IMG/VR virus record: IMGVR_UViG_3300042540_000060
Span: 1 to 47,802 of that record
Length of the DNA: 47,802 nt
From: a virus
Direction: 5' to 3' (one strand)
Made by a program: the position numbers and the translations under genes
The notes under the pieces: generated by a model
Seen by the model: only the letters and a program-made list of their open reading frames with translations
Told to the model about the DNA's origin: nothing
Databases searched by the model: none
Shown here: positions 1 to 6,889 of the stretch, one piece after another
Numbering within the stretch: the first letter of the stretch is position 1
Layout of the letters: the number at the start of each line of letters is the position of its first letter

Positions 1-1
1 A

Positions 2-274
2 TACCAAATTCCAGATCGAGCTGAAGTTTACAACATAGGAATGATGAACACATATTTGACTGACCTATTTAAAAAGCATTTAACCACAACTGAAGCAGAT
101 GTATTACGTCTTAGTTATGGATTAGATTGTGATAAGCATTCAGCGAATCAAATTGCAGACTATTTAGGTATTGAAGGAGCTAGTGCTTATGTAAGAATTT
201 CTGAGATAAAGAAGCAAGCGATCGTAAAATTAATAGCTAATACCGATTCTTCTCAAGTGCTTGATTTTCTTTAG
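2..274 (+). CDS. RNA polymerase sigma factor, region 4 (5'-truncated)
   Basis: This is the C-terminal part of an RpoD-type sigma factor. The frame is open to the left edge, so the ATG at 41 is probably internal and about 90 residues are visible. The segment LTTTEADVLRLSYGLD is the classic region 4 signature (bacterial form LTxREADVxRLxYGLx). It is followed by NQIADYLG and a helix ending in SEIKKQAIVKL, matching the helix-turn-helix and the VRQIKxKAIxxL recognition helix of region 4. The chain ends SQVLDFL, like the SxxLLKSYLG end of Bacteroidota RpoD. In the family, region 4 contacts the -35 element and the beta flap of RNA polymerase. A phage copy would direct host polymerase to phage promoters; this role is inferred. 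A hairpin follows the gene. Confidence 0.82.
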   Translation, partial: YQIPDRAEVYNIGMMNTYLTDLFKKHLTTTEADVLRLSYGLDCDKHSANQIADYLGIEGASAYVRISEIKKQAIVKLIANTDSSQVLDFL

Positions 275-290
275 GTTATAGCTAAAATTC

Positions 291-317
291 GTCCCAAAAA
301 TATACTAAATATGGGAC
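291..317 (+). terminator. Hairpin downstream of the sigma gene
   Basis: GTCCCA at 291-296 and TGGGAC at 312-317 form a perfect 6-bp stem with a 15-nt A/T-rich loop, 17 nt after the sigma stop codon. No T-run follows, so it is weak as an intrinsic terminator. It could instead be a processing or protein-binding hairpin. Confidence 0.4.
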
Positions 318-342
318 AAAACATGTGATTATATTAATATAA

Positions 343-368
343 ATAGTAACTAATTAAATCAAATATAT
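343..368 (+). promoter_or_regulatory. Leader motif copy 1 (AGTAAC...ATATATG)
   Basis: The leader just before the ERF gene holds TAGTAAC, then an A/T-rich block with TAATTAAAT, then ATATATG at the start codon. Closely similar leaders precede the SSB-like and primase-helicase genes, with 16-18 nt between AGTAAC and ATG. No Shine-Dalgarno sequence is present. It may be part of a promoter or a translation-enhancing leader. Confidence 0.5.
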
Positions 369-944
369 ATGGCAGAAAAAAAAGAAGAAGTAATGTCTTT
401 GCATAAAAAATTATCCAGAATTCAAGTAGAATTTAAAGCGGCTAAGTCTAAGTTCAACAGTTTTGGGAAATACAATTTTAGATCTGCAGAAGACATACTG
501 GAAGCATTAAAACCCTTTAATGAAAAGTATGGTGTTTATTTTGTAATTAAGGAACATGTAACTTATAATGGTTCATTGCCAATTATGTTATCAAGTGCTG
601 CAATTTACGATATTAACGGTACTGAATCCATTGAAGCTACAGCGGTAGTTGGCGTTGACTTAGTTCAAAAAGGTATGCAAACACCACAAGCATTTGGCTC
701 AGCATCATCCTATGGTAAGAAATATGCATTAGGTAATTTACTTTTGATTGATGATACACAAGATGCTGATGCAACTAATACACACGGTAAAGATGCAAAA
801 CCTGTTGCAAAAACAAAATTAGATGTTAAAGATCCAGCATTTGAAAAAGCAAAAGACTTCGTTAAGGGAGGTGGTTCAATTGATACAATCAAATCTAAAT
901 ATGATTTAACAACAGAAGCAACAACAATCTTATCTCAATTGTAA
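369..944 (+). CDS. erf: ERF-family single-strand annealing recombinase
   Basis: A 191-residue protein of the ERF superfamily, which binds single-stranded DNA and anneals homologous strands. The N-terminal half has the family layout: LHKKLSRIQVEFKAAKSKFNSFGKYNFRSAEDI matches the usual 'KYxYRSxEDIxxAxKP' block, and QAFGSASSYGKKYALGNLLLIDD matches the conserved 'Q..GSAxTYARRYALxxLLxIdt' block near residues 105-130. After a charged linker comes a short C-terminal helical region with IDTIKSKYDLT, a common tail of these proteins. It begins a recombination block: the exonuclease gene starts 1 nt after its stop, followed by endonuclease VII and an SSB-like protein. ERF and a 5'-3' exonuclease normally act together in recombination and concatemer formation. 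Identification is confident at family level. Confidence 0.88.
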   Translation: MAEKKEEVMSLHKKLSRIQVEFKAAKSKFNSFGKYNFRSAEDILEALKPFNEKYGVYFVIKEHVTYNGSLPIMLSSAAIYDINGTESIEATAVVGVDLVQKGMQTPQAFGSASSYGKKYALGNLLLIDDTQDADATNTHGKDAKPVAKTKLDVKDPAFEKAKDFVKGGGSIDTIKSKYDLTTEATTILSQL

Positions 945-945
945 T

Positions 946-1683
946 ATGGATGACGAACAAATTAAAAAGATATTAAAACGATTAGAGAATGATGAAGACT
1001 ATTATGGAGATCTGGGTAAAAAATTCTTATCTAACTCAGACATCAGATCCTTATTAAAAGATCCATTAACATTCAAGCAACCAATAACAGGCAATCCTAA
1101 TTTGATTAAAGGTTCATATTTTCACACATTGATATTAGAACCAGATAAATTAGATAGGATTCGTATAATTGATACAACTACACGTAATACTTCTAAATAC
1201 AAAGAATTATCAAACGGAGAGATGTGTTTATTACAGCATGAAGCAGACTCTTTAAATTTATTACGAGATGCTGTTATGGAAAACAATATAACAAGAGATC
1301 TTATTAGAGATATCGATGTTGAGTATGAAGTTCCTGGATTAGTTAATATGGGCGAATGGTTTAAGCTTAAGGCAGATATAAAGAACAATACACAATCATT
1401 GATAGTTGATTTAAAGACAACATCAGATATAGATAAGTTCAGATACTCTGCAAAAGAATATAACTATGACAGTCAAGCATATATTTATTCTACATATTTT
1501 AATATGGATATGGTATTCATCGCGGTAGATAAAACCACAAGAAAGATTGGAATATATGACTGCTCACCACAATTCTTAGAGCGGGGTAAAGATAAAGTTG
1601 AAAGAGCAATTGATGCTTATAGACTATTCTTTAAAGACGCAAATTTCGATTTAAAAAATTATTGTATCAATGAAACTTTGTAA
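946..1683 (+). CDS. PD-(D/E)XK exonuclease, RecE/DUF3799-like
   Basis: A 245-residue nuclease of the PD-(D/E)XK fold. The core motifs are KADIKN near residue 142, then LIVDLKTTSDIDKF (D-x-K) near residue 150, then a helix with YDSQAYIYS near residue 177 that matches the Q/Y helix of RecE- and Cas4-like exonucleases. An early segment NPNLIKGSYFHTLILEPDK matches the 'xxGxxxHxxxLEPe' N-terminal block of phage RecE-like exonucleases. It lies directly after the ERF gene, and the endonuclease VII gene overlaps its end by 14 nt. This pairing suggests a 5'-3' exonuclease that prepares ends for the annealing protein. The substrate polarity is inferred from family and context. Confidence 0.82.
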   Translation: MDDEQIKKILKRLENDEDYYGDLGKKFLSNSDIRSLLKDPLTFKQPITGNPNLIKGSYFHTLILEPDKLDRIRIIDTTTRNTSKYKELSNGEMCLLQHEADSLNLLRDAVMENNITRDLIRDIDVEYEVPGLVNMGEWFKLKADIKNNTQSLIVDLKTTSDIDKFRYSAKEYNYDSQAYIYSTYFNMDMVFIAVDKTTRKIGIYDCSPQFLERGKDKVERAIDAYRLFFKDANFDLKNYCINETL

Positions 1684-1990
1684 GGATTGTGGTAAAGAGT
1701 TTACGCAAGGTGCTAAAAAAAGGCATTGCTGCAGAAGCTGCCATGGCCTTAGAGTAAAAGTTAGCAAATATAAAATTCCAAAAGAGAAAATTATTGAACT
1801 CTTGTCTAATGAATATTGTGATTTATGTGGTATATACATGAAAACGAAAAACATAGATCACTGTCATAAAACAGGAATTGTTAGAGGGATATTGTGTACA
1901 AATTGTAATACAGCTCTTGGAAAATTAAAAGATGATATATATTTACTTAGAAAAGCAATTAAATATTTAAAACAAACAGAAACACTTTAA
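1670..1990 (+). CDS. Recombination endonuclease VII (HNH/His-Me finger)
   Basis: A 106-residue protein with an N-terminal zinc ribbon (CKDCGKEF...CCRSCHG) and a C-terminal endonuclease VII domain. The second part has YCDLCGIYM, then NIDHCHKTGIVRGILCTNCNTALGKLKDD. DHCHKTG...RGILCxxCNxxLG is the classic signature of this family, with the HNH catalytic segment and structural CxxC pairs. T4 gp49, the model member, resolves branched DNA before packaging. The start overlaps the exonuclease gene by 14 nt, which suggests translational coupling. A second possible junction resolvase lies at 6886-7326, so the two may act on different structures. It could also be a free-standing homing endonuclease, but the operon position favours recombination. 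Confidence 0.85.
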   Translation: MKLCKDCGKEFTQGAKKRHCCRSCHGLRVKVSKYKIPKEKIIELLSNEYCDLCGIYMKTKNIDHCHKTGIVRGILCTNCNTALGKLKDDIYLLRKAIKYLKQTETL

Positions 1991-1995
1991 AAAAA

Positions 1996-2019
1996 TTAGT
2001 AACTAATAAACAATTATAT
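1996..2019 (+). promoter_or_regulatory. Leader motif copy 2
   Basis: TTAGTAACTAATAAAC followed by TTATATATG directly precedes the SSB-like gene. It matches copies 1 and 3 in sequence and in spacing to ATG (16 nt from AGTAAC here). Confidence 0.5.
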
Positions 2020-2340
2020 ATGGCAAGTATTATTAAATGTTCAATCAATTTAAACGACATTCCAAAACACAAGATCATCAACGGTGCTAAAGGAAAATAC
2101 CTTCCTATCACAATTACATTAAATGATGAAGTTGATCAATTTGGAAACCAAGGACCTGTAATGGTAGAACAATCAAAAGAGGAACGCGAATCAAAAGCGG
2201 CAAAAGTTTATCTTGGTAATGTAAAAGTAGTATGGACAAACGGAACAAATGTTGATGCAGCTCCTAGACAAGATGGACAAGCACCACCACAGAAACAAGC
2301 ACAATCGTTTGCTCCACAGGCGGATGATTTACCATTCTAA
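2020..2340 (+). CDS. Single-stranded DNA-binding protein-like
   Basis: A 106-residue protein with a short beta-rich body (residues 1-75: KCSINLNDIP, KYLPITITLND, KVYLGNVKVVW) and a Pro/Gln-rich linker ending QADDLPF. The acidic tip DDLPF is the bacterial SSB C-terminal hook (DDDIPF type), which recruits replication and repair partners. The body is shorter than a canonical OB-fold SSB, so this may be a compact phage version. It sits between the recombination genes and the primase-helicase, where an SSB would serve both. It has its own leader motif, and a strong terminator follows at 2404-2430. The name rests mainly on the C-terminal tip and the context. Confidence 0.65.
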   Translation: MASIIKCSINLNDIPKHKIINGAKGKYLPITITLNDEVDQFGNQGPVMVEQSKEERESKAAKVYLGNVKVVWTNGTNVDAAPRQDGQAPPQKQAQSFAPQADDLPF

Positions 2341-2403
2341 CAATAATAAGGTATAGGCGCACTAACTTCCAATTTCAATAGAACGCATAACAAACTGTAG
2401 TAA

Positions 2404-2430
2404 GAAAGACCCCATTAATTGGGGTTTTTC
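2404..2430 (+). terminator. Intrinsic terminator after the SSB-like gene
   Basis: ACCCCA (2409-2414) pairs with TGGGGT (2420-2425) around a 5-nt loop. The stem is preceded by an A-rich arm and followed by TTTTTC. It ends the sigma-recombination block; the next leader motif starts 12 nt later. Confidence 0.85.
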
Positions 2431-2438
2431 TATCTATA

Positions 2439-2463
2439 ATTAGTAACAATTAAATCATCTTAT
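2439..2463 (+). promoter_or_regulatory. Leader motif copy 3
   Basis: ATTAGTAACAATTAAATC and TTATATG stand between the terminator and the primase-helicase ATG. AGTAAC ends 16 nt before the start, as in copy 2. Because it follows a terminator, a new transcript must start nearby, which favours a promoter element. Confidence 0.55.
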
Positions 2464-4197
2464 ATGCAAGTAAATAGAACAGAAATAAATGGCTTCCAAA
2501 TAGATACTTTTAATCAATATGGATTAGAAGAGAAAACACAAGGTACATGCCCATTATGTTCCGCTGATAGAAAAGGTGAACATAAAAAAGCAAAATGTGC
2601 ATCTTACGATTGGGAAAGAGGTATTGGTACTTGTCACAACTGTAATAAATCATTTCAATTACACACATACCAACGCAAAGGTAAATCTGAAAAAGTATAT
2701 ACAAAACCAGAAAGAGATGCGGTAATTGATTCTGGTTTAGAATATCCGTATAGTGAAAAAGTGTTGAAATGGTTTGAAGAACGTGGTATATCCGCAAGCA
2801 CATTACAAGAATTAAAAATATCTGAAGGCAAAGAGTTTATGCCACAAACAAGTAAGGAAGAGAATGTTATTCAATTCAATTATTTTATGGGTGATGATCT
2901 TGTTAACATAAAATATAGAGATGGCAGAAAACATTTTAAACTTTACAAGGGTGCTGAAAAAATATTCTATAACATTAATAGCATTGTAGGATTTGAATAT
3001 TGTGTTATTGTAGAAGGCGAGATGGATGTTCTTGCATTACATGAAGCAGGAATAACAAACGTAATATCTGTTCCAAACGGAGCAACATTAAATAATAACA
3101 ATCTTGATTACTTAGATAATTGTATAGATTATTTTGATGATAAAGATAGAATTATTATTGCTGTTGATTCAGATGAAGCAGGACAAGCATTACAAGTAGA
3201 ATTAATTAGAAGACTAGGATCAGAACTTGTATATATCGCAACATTTGGAGATTGTAAAGACGCTAACGAATACTTATTAAAATATGGAAAAGAAAAATTA
3301 TCACAATGTATCAGTGGATCAAAGCCTGTACCAATGGAGAATGTTACAACATTCAGAGATATTGAGGGGGAGATTACTGATTTCGTGCATAACGGTTTCA
3401 AACCTGGTTTTCAAGTTGGACTTCAAAACTTTGATGATATATTTTCAACTTATACTGGTCAATTTATTACTGTTACTGGTGTACCAAGTTCAGGTAAATC
3501 GGATTTTGTCGACCAGATGGTTATTGGTTACAATGAAAAATATGGGTGGAAAACGGCGTTTGCTTCTCCAGAAAATGTACCAACGTACTTGCATGCACAC
3601 AAACTTATGCGAAAAGTGTGGCAAGGAATGCCTTCCAAAGAAGATATAGGTACAGAAAAATGGAATAGAATAGCTGATCACTGCAACCAAAGCTTCTTTC
3701 ACATTGATATGGAAAGATATACTTTAGAATCTGTTTTAAGAAAAGCAGGTGAGCTTGTAAAAAGAAAAGGTATAAAATGCTTAGTTATAGATCCATTCAA
3801 TAAGGTTAGAGATGTAGACTGTGCCACTGAAGACGTTAACAAATATACTATGGAATATCTATCTAAGATAGAAATATTTGCTAAGAAGTTTGATGTATTA
3901 GTTTTTATAGTCGCGCATCCTACAAAAATGTATAAAGATAAAGATGGTAAAATTGAAGAACCAACAATGTATTCAATTAAAGGCGGAGGCGAATGGTATG
4001 ATGCCTCTTATCATGGATTACTTGTACATAGGAACTACGAAGAAAAAACTGTTAAAGTAAAAGTTCTTAAAGTCAAGTTTCAAAACCTTGGAGAGAATGG
4101 CGCTGAATGTCATTTTAAATGGGAACCTAATTCTGGATGCTTTATACCACATGTACAAGCAGATATGTCTAATAGCAAATTGCCTTGGGAAAATTAA
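2464..4197 (+). CDS. Primase-helicase (T7 gp4-like)
   Basis: A 577-residue fused primase and replicative helicase. Residues 29-60 hold a four-Cys zinc ribbon (CPLC and CHNC), used for template recognition. A Toprim domain follows: VIVEGEMDVLALHEAG near residue 181 carries the catalytic Glu, and IIIAVDSDEAGQAL near residue 228 carries the Asp pair. The C-terminal RecA-type helicase domain has Walker A GVPSSGKS near residues 338-346, Walker B CLVIDPF near 440, and the DnaB/gp4 late motifs VAHPTKM and YSIKGGGEWYDASYHGLLVHR. The order and size match T7 gp4 (566 aa). It unwinds the fork and synthesises primers. No DNA polymerase lies in the window, so that gene should be outside it. The start follows leader motif 3. 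Confidence 0.93.
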   Translation: MQVNRTEINGFQIDTFNQYGLEEKTQGTCPLCSADRKGEHKKAKCASYDWERGIGTCHNCNKSFQLHTYQRKGKSEKVYTKPERDAVIDSGLEYPYSEKVLKWFEERGISASTLQELKISEGKEFMPQTSKEENVIQFNYFMGDDLVNIKYRDGRKHFKLYKGAEKIFYNINSIVGFEYCVIVEGEMDVLALHEAGITNVISVPNGATLNNNNLDYLDNCIDYFDDKDRIIIAVDSDEAGQALQVELIRRLGSELVYIATFGDCKDANEYLLKYGKEKLSQCISGSKPVPMENVTTFRDIEGEITDFVHNGFKPGFQVGLQNFDDIFSTYTGQFITVTGVPSSGKSDFVDQMVIGYNEKYGWKTAFASPENVPTYLHAHKLMRKVWQGMPSKEDIGTEKWNRIADHCNQSFFHIDMERYTLESVLRKAGELVKRKGIKCLVIDPFNKVRDVDCATEDVNKYTMEYLSKIEIFAKKFDVLVFIVAHPTKMYKDKDGKIEEPTMYSIKGGGEWYDASYHGLLVHRNYEEKTVKVKVLKVKFQNLGENGAECHFKWEPNSGCFIPHVQADMSNSKLPWEN

Positions 4198-4206
4198 TTA
4201 AAAAGC

Positions 4207-4473
4207 ATGAAAAAAACAACAAGAAACAAAGAACATGAAGCAGAATATTTCCATAGAAAATTCCATTATGTATACTATTTGCCATACGAACATTACGTTG
4301 GAGTAACTTCTCAAAAAGATCCATATTGTAGAATAAACAAACATACTTTCTTAGGATTTGACACTAGAGATTGGACAATTTTAAATGTATTTGAAACTAG
4401 AGAAGAAGCTCGCCATTTAGAAAATATATTTCATTCATATATGGGTTGTAATGGTATTAATCTAAACAGTTAA
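4207..4473 (+). CDS. Small GIY-YIG domain protein
   Basis: An 88-residue protein that looks like an isolated GIY-YIG nuclease domain. HYVYYLPYEHYVGVT supplies the two short strands (VYY and YVG) of the motif; CRINKH, about 10 residues on, gives the conserved Arg; and EARHLENIFH near the end carries the conserved Glu helix. It lies 9 nt after the primase-helicase and 3 nt before the next gene, so it is in the operon. Isolated GIY-YIG proteins can be homing endonucleases or DNA-processing nucleases. No intron or intein is visible nearby. A related N-terminal segment occurs in the protein at 5605. Activity is inferred. Confidence 0.65.
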   Translation: MKKTTRNKEHEAEYFHRKFHYVYYLPYEHYVGVTSQKDPYCRINKHTFLGFDTRDWTILNVFETREEARHLENIFHSYMGCNGINLNS

Positions 4474-4476
4474 TAG

Positions 4477-4827
4477 ATGGGTAGCGGATCAAAGGCTAAG
4501 AAAAGAGATGTAATTGATATGGGCAATTATGTTGCTACTGAAAAAGAACAAGCAGCTTTTGAATGGTGCATTAAAAATAATATAAAGATTGCTCCATCAG
4601 CTAAAAGTTCTAAAGAATGGTATTTAGATATAATAATAAATGGTAGAACAAATAGAAGCCCATTAACTTATGAGAAAATAGAAATATGGAAACAGCTATA
4701 TAAATTCTATCTATATTATTATAACAAACATTACAAAGTAGAAGAAGTAATAAAAGACATCAAGAAACCAGAAGTAGAAAAAGAAATTAAAAAAGAAATT
4801 ATACAACAACAACAATCACTATTTTAA
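4477..4827 (+). CDS. Conserved phage protein with C-terminal clamp-type motif
   Basis: A 116-residue protein of unknown function. The core (residues 15-90) has GNYVATEKEQAAFEWCIKNN, then EWYLDIIINGR and a long aromatic helix rich in Tyr, followed by a charged Lys/Glu tail. It ends QQQQSLF. The last five residues, QQSLF, fit the bacterial sliding-clamp binding consensus QL[S/D]LF, which typically sits at an extreme terminus. With the primase-helicase upstream, this suggests a replisome-associated protein that docks on a clamp. I see no catalytic motif. It begins 3 nt after the GIY-YIG gene, and the ThyA-family gene starts 1 nt after its stop. Confidence 0.6.
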   Translation: MGSGSKAKKRDVIDMGNYVATEKEQAAFEWCIKNNIKIAPSAKSSKEWYLDIIINGRTNRSPLTYEKIEIWKQLYKFYLYYYNKHYKVEEVIKDIKKPEVEKEIKKEIIQQQQSLF

Positions 4828-4828
4828 T

Positions 4829-5596
4829 ATGACAAAATATGAATCGCAATACAGAGAATTATTATGGAAGTGTATGTATAATGGCGTATATCGCAAAGAC
4901 CGCACAAATGTAGGCTGTTTATCAATATTCAATGCTAATTTAAGGATTGATCTTAAAGAAGGTTTTCCGTTGATAACAGGACGAAAGATGTTTCAAAAAA
5001 CATTTGATACAGAGTTCGAATGGTTTATGAATGGAGAAACTAATATACAAAGATTCAGAGAGGCTGGTGTAAAAATATGGGATGCTTGGGCAGATGACAA
5101 TGGAGATCTTGGGCCAGTATATGGACATCAAATGCGCAATTTTAACGATCAAGGCATAGATCAGATGCAAACGCTTATTGAACAATTAATAGTCAATCCA
5201 GACAGCCGTAGACATATTATAAGCTTATGGAATCCTGCTCAAATTGAAGATATGCGATTGCCTCCATGTTATTTGTACTTTCAATTCTTTGTTGAACAAG
5301 ATAAACTTAATATGTTTGTTGTACAAAGATCCGGTGATTTGTTTTTAGGCATACCTTATGATGTTGCTTTGTTTTCAAAAATACTTTTGTATGTTGCAGA
5401 AAAAGTTAATCTAAAAGCAAACTATATTGATATACAAATAGTAGATGCACACATTTATAACAATCAACATGAGTCAATATACAAATATCTTGAGCAAGAA
5501 ACTTTTCCAGCTCCAAGCTATATATACAAAAACGGAGCATTATCTCTATTAAATTATAAACACGGACCAGTAATAACGGCAAAAGTAGCCATTTAA
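4829..5596 (+). CDS. ThyA-family enzyme, probable dCMP (hydroxy)methylase
   Basis: A 255-residue thymidylate-synthase-fold enzyme that methylates or hydroxymethylates a pyrimidine dNMP using methylene-tetrahydrofolate. Visible ThyA residues are Glu62 (general base), IWDAWAD and GDLGPVYG (82-99), SRR (126-128, phosphate-binding), the nucleophile Cys147 in LPPCY, QRSGD (166-170) and DAHIY (206-210), ending KVAI. The key oddity is FLGIPYDVA: Asp178 stands where thymidylate synthases have Asn (Asn177 in E. coli, FLGLPFNIA). The Cys-to-Asp spacing is 31, the same as Cys148-Asp179 in T4 gp42 dCMP hydroxymethylase. Asn-to-Asp at this site is known to switch selectivity from dUMP to dCMP. Two MazG-like genes follow. 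Calling it plain thymidylate synthase is the alternative. Confidence 0.8.
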   Translation: MTKYESQYRELLWKCMYNGVYRKDRTNVGCLSIFNANLRIDLKEGFPLITGRKMFQKTFDTEFEWFMNGETNIQRFREAGVKIWDAWADDNGDLGPVYGHQMRNFNDQGIDQMQTLIEQLIVNPDSRRHIISLWNPAQIEDMRLPPCYLYFQFFVEQDKLNMFVVQRSGDLFLGIPYDVALFSKILLYVAEKVNLKANYIDIQIVDAHIYNNQHESIYKYLEQETFPAPSYIYKNGALSLLNYKHGPVITAKVAI

Positions 5597-5604
5597 TCTA
5601 AATT

Positions 5605-6477
5605 ATGTATTTTATCTATCATGTTTTTGGTAAAAAGATTGGCGTAACGCGTAATCTTAATAAGAGAGTTACAATAGAACAAGGCTATTTGCCTGGAGAA
5701 TACGAGGTGCTTGAATGCAGTGATAATATAAACTATGTCTCCAAAAGAGAAGCTGAATTACAGTTAAGGCATGGCTATAAAGTAGATCGTGATTCATATA
5801 AAGATTTAATAATAAATAAAACTAAACAAAAGAAAAACACTATGGTATTAAATGTAACTGAACAGACGACAACATTTCCTTGTCCTGTTAACAAATTAAA
5901 AGGTAATTTAATGGACAACTTAGGATTAAAAATTGAAACATCATTTGGTAAATATATTGTAGATGAAGAATTAGCCAGATGGATTATTGATAATGCTAAA
6001 ACATCAATGTTCAATATTTCAAGATCTTATGTGTACAATAAAGCTTTAAACGAATTTCAAATGTCTAGAGGTAAAAAATCAACAACATTAGAATATAAAA
6101 ATTACCCCGAAGAAGTTAATAAAGAAGTTCCAAATGTATACGATCTAATTAGACAATGGGCTGATGATAGAGGCATATACAGATCTGGAGATACTAAAAC
6201 TCAGTTTATTAAACTTCAAGAAGAAACAGGAGAGCTTGCTAGAGCTATATTAAAAAATGATAGAGCTGAATTGATTGATGCAATTGGCGATGCGGTTGTT
6301 GTATTAACTAATCTGGCTGCGTTAGAAGGATTAAAAATTGAAGATTGTGTTACATCAGCTTATGATGTTATCAAGTCAAGACAAGGCTCAATGGTTAATG
6401 GCTCCTTTGTAAAATACGAAGCACCAATAAGCAATAGTAATGTAACTTTAAGTAACCATTTATTATCAACATTATAA
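5605..6477 (+). CDS. GIY-YIG-like domain fused to MazG-type pyrophosphohydrolase
   Basis: A 290-residue two-part protein. Residues 1-60 (MYFIYHVFGKKIGVTRNLNKR...) resemble the first half of a GIY-YIG domain: a short strand, then KIGVT, then an Arg helix. Residues 95-155 are an unrecognised middle segment with the strand GKYIVDEELARWIID. Residues 176-265 are an all-alpha NTP pyrophosphohydrolase of MazG type: KLQEETGELARAIL (Glu206, Glu207, Glu210) and ELIDAIGDAVVVL (Glu222, Asp225, Asp229) give the metal-binding ExxE...ExxD pattern. Such enzymes hydrolyse dNTPs to dNMP and PPi; the T4 dCTPase gp56 is often grouped with this superfamily. It lies 8 nt after the ThyA-family gene. Substrate is unknown; dCTP is a reasonable guess from context. 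Confidence 0.72.
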   Translation: MYFIYHVFGKKIGVTRNLNKRVTIEQGYLPGEYEVLECSDNINYVSKREAELQLRHGYKVDRDSYKDLIINKTKQKKNTMVLNVTEQTTTFPCPVNKLKGNLMDNLGLKIETSFGKYIVDEELARWIIDNAKTSMFNISRSYVYNKALNEFQMSRGKKSTTLEYKNYPEEVNKEVPNVYDLIRQWADDRGIYRSGDTKTQFIKLQEETGELARAILKNDRAELIDAIGDAVVVLTNLAALEGLKIEDCVTSAYDVIKSRQGSMVNGSFVKYEAPISNSNVTLSNHLLSTL

Positions 6478-6478
6478 T

Positions 6479-6889
6479 ATGAGAGAACAAACAATTAAAT
6501 TTAGAGATCCAGTTGTACAATGCGTAGTTAATAAGTTTGTAGACAGATCTGATGTAGGCTTTGCTAAATATGGTAAAACACTTCGTGATGATCCTTCTGA
6601 TATCTTTACATGGCTAAATCACTTTCAAGAAGAACTAATGGATGCAACTTTGTATCTACAAAGATTGAAAGAAGAAATATCATTATTACGTGAAGAAAAA
6701 GAATTGCTTAATAGTATACAAGATATTGATGTTATTGATCCAGAATATGTAAAGCCTCCAGCATATAGAGTTAATCGTGGTGATGAAATATCTTTTTCAA
6801 TTGATGAAGATGAATATGAACCTATGAGCTGGGAAGAATTGCGTGCTGCAGAAATGGAACGATGGCATTCTTATATGACTCGCAGATGA
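6479..6889 (+). CDS. MazG-like dNTP diphosphohydrolase (DUF550-like)
   Basis: A 136-residue protein. The N-terminal 70 residues match the phage 'dATP/dGTP diphosphohydrolase' type of MazG-like domain: DPVVQCVVNKFVDRSDVGFAKYG, then DDPSDIFTWLNHF, then EELMDATLYLQRLKEEI, whose EExxD helix carries probable metal ligands. The C-terminal half is acidic with no motif I recognise. It starts 1 nt after the previous MazG-type gene, and its TGA overlaps the next ATG (ATGA), so the three genes are likely translated together. It may trim a particular dNTP pool. Two adjacent genes of this fold are unusual and fit a phage with altered nucleotide metabolism. Confidence 0.65.
   Translation: MREQTIKFRDPVVQCVVNKFVDRSDVGFAKYGKTLRDDPSDIFTWLNHFQEELMDATLYLQRLKEEISLLREEKELLNSIQDIDVIDPEYVKPPAYRVNRGDEISFSIDEDEYEPMSWEELRAAEMERWHSYMTRR

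Noticed and set aside
3284-3649. 121-codon plus-strand frame inside the primase-helicase
   Set aside because: It lies wholly within the clear helicase domain in another frame; its peptide has no domain and unbalanced composition.
4207-4473. Self-splicing intron or intein linked to the GIY-YIG gene
   Set aside because: The neighbouring genes are intact and continuous, so there is no interrupted host gene for a homing element.
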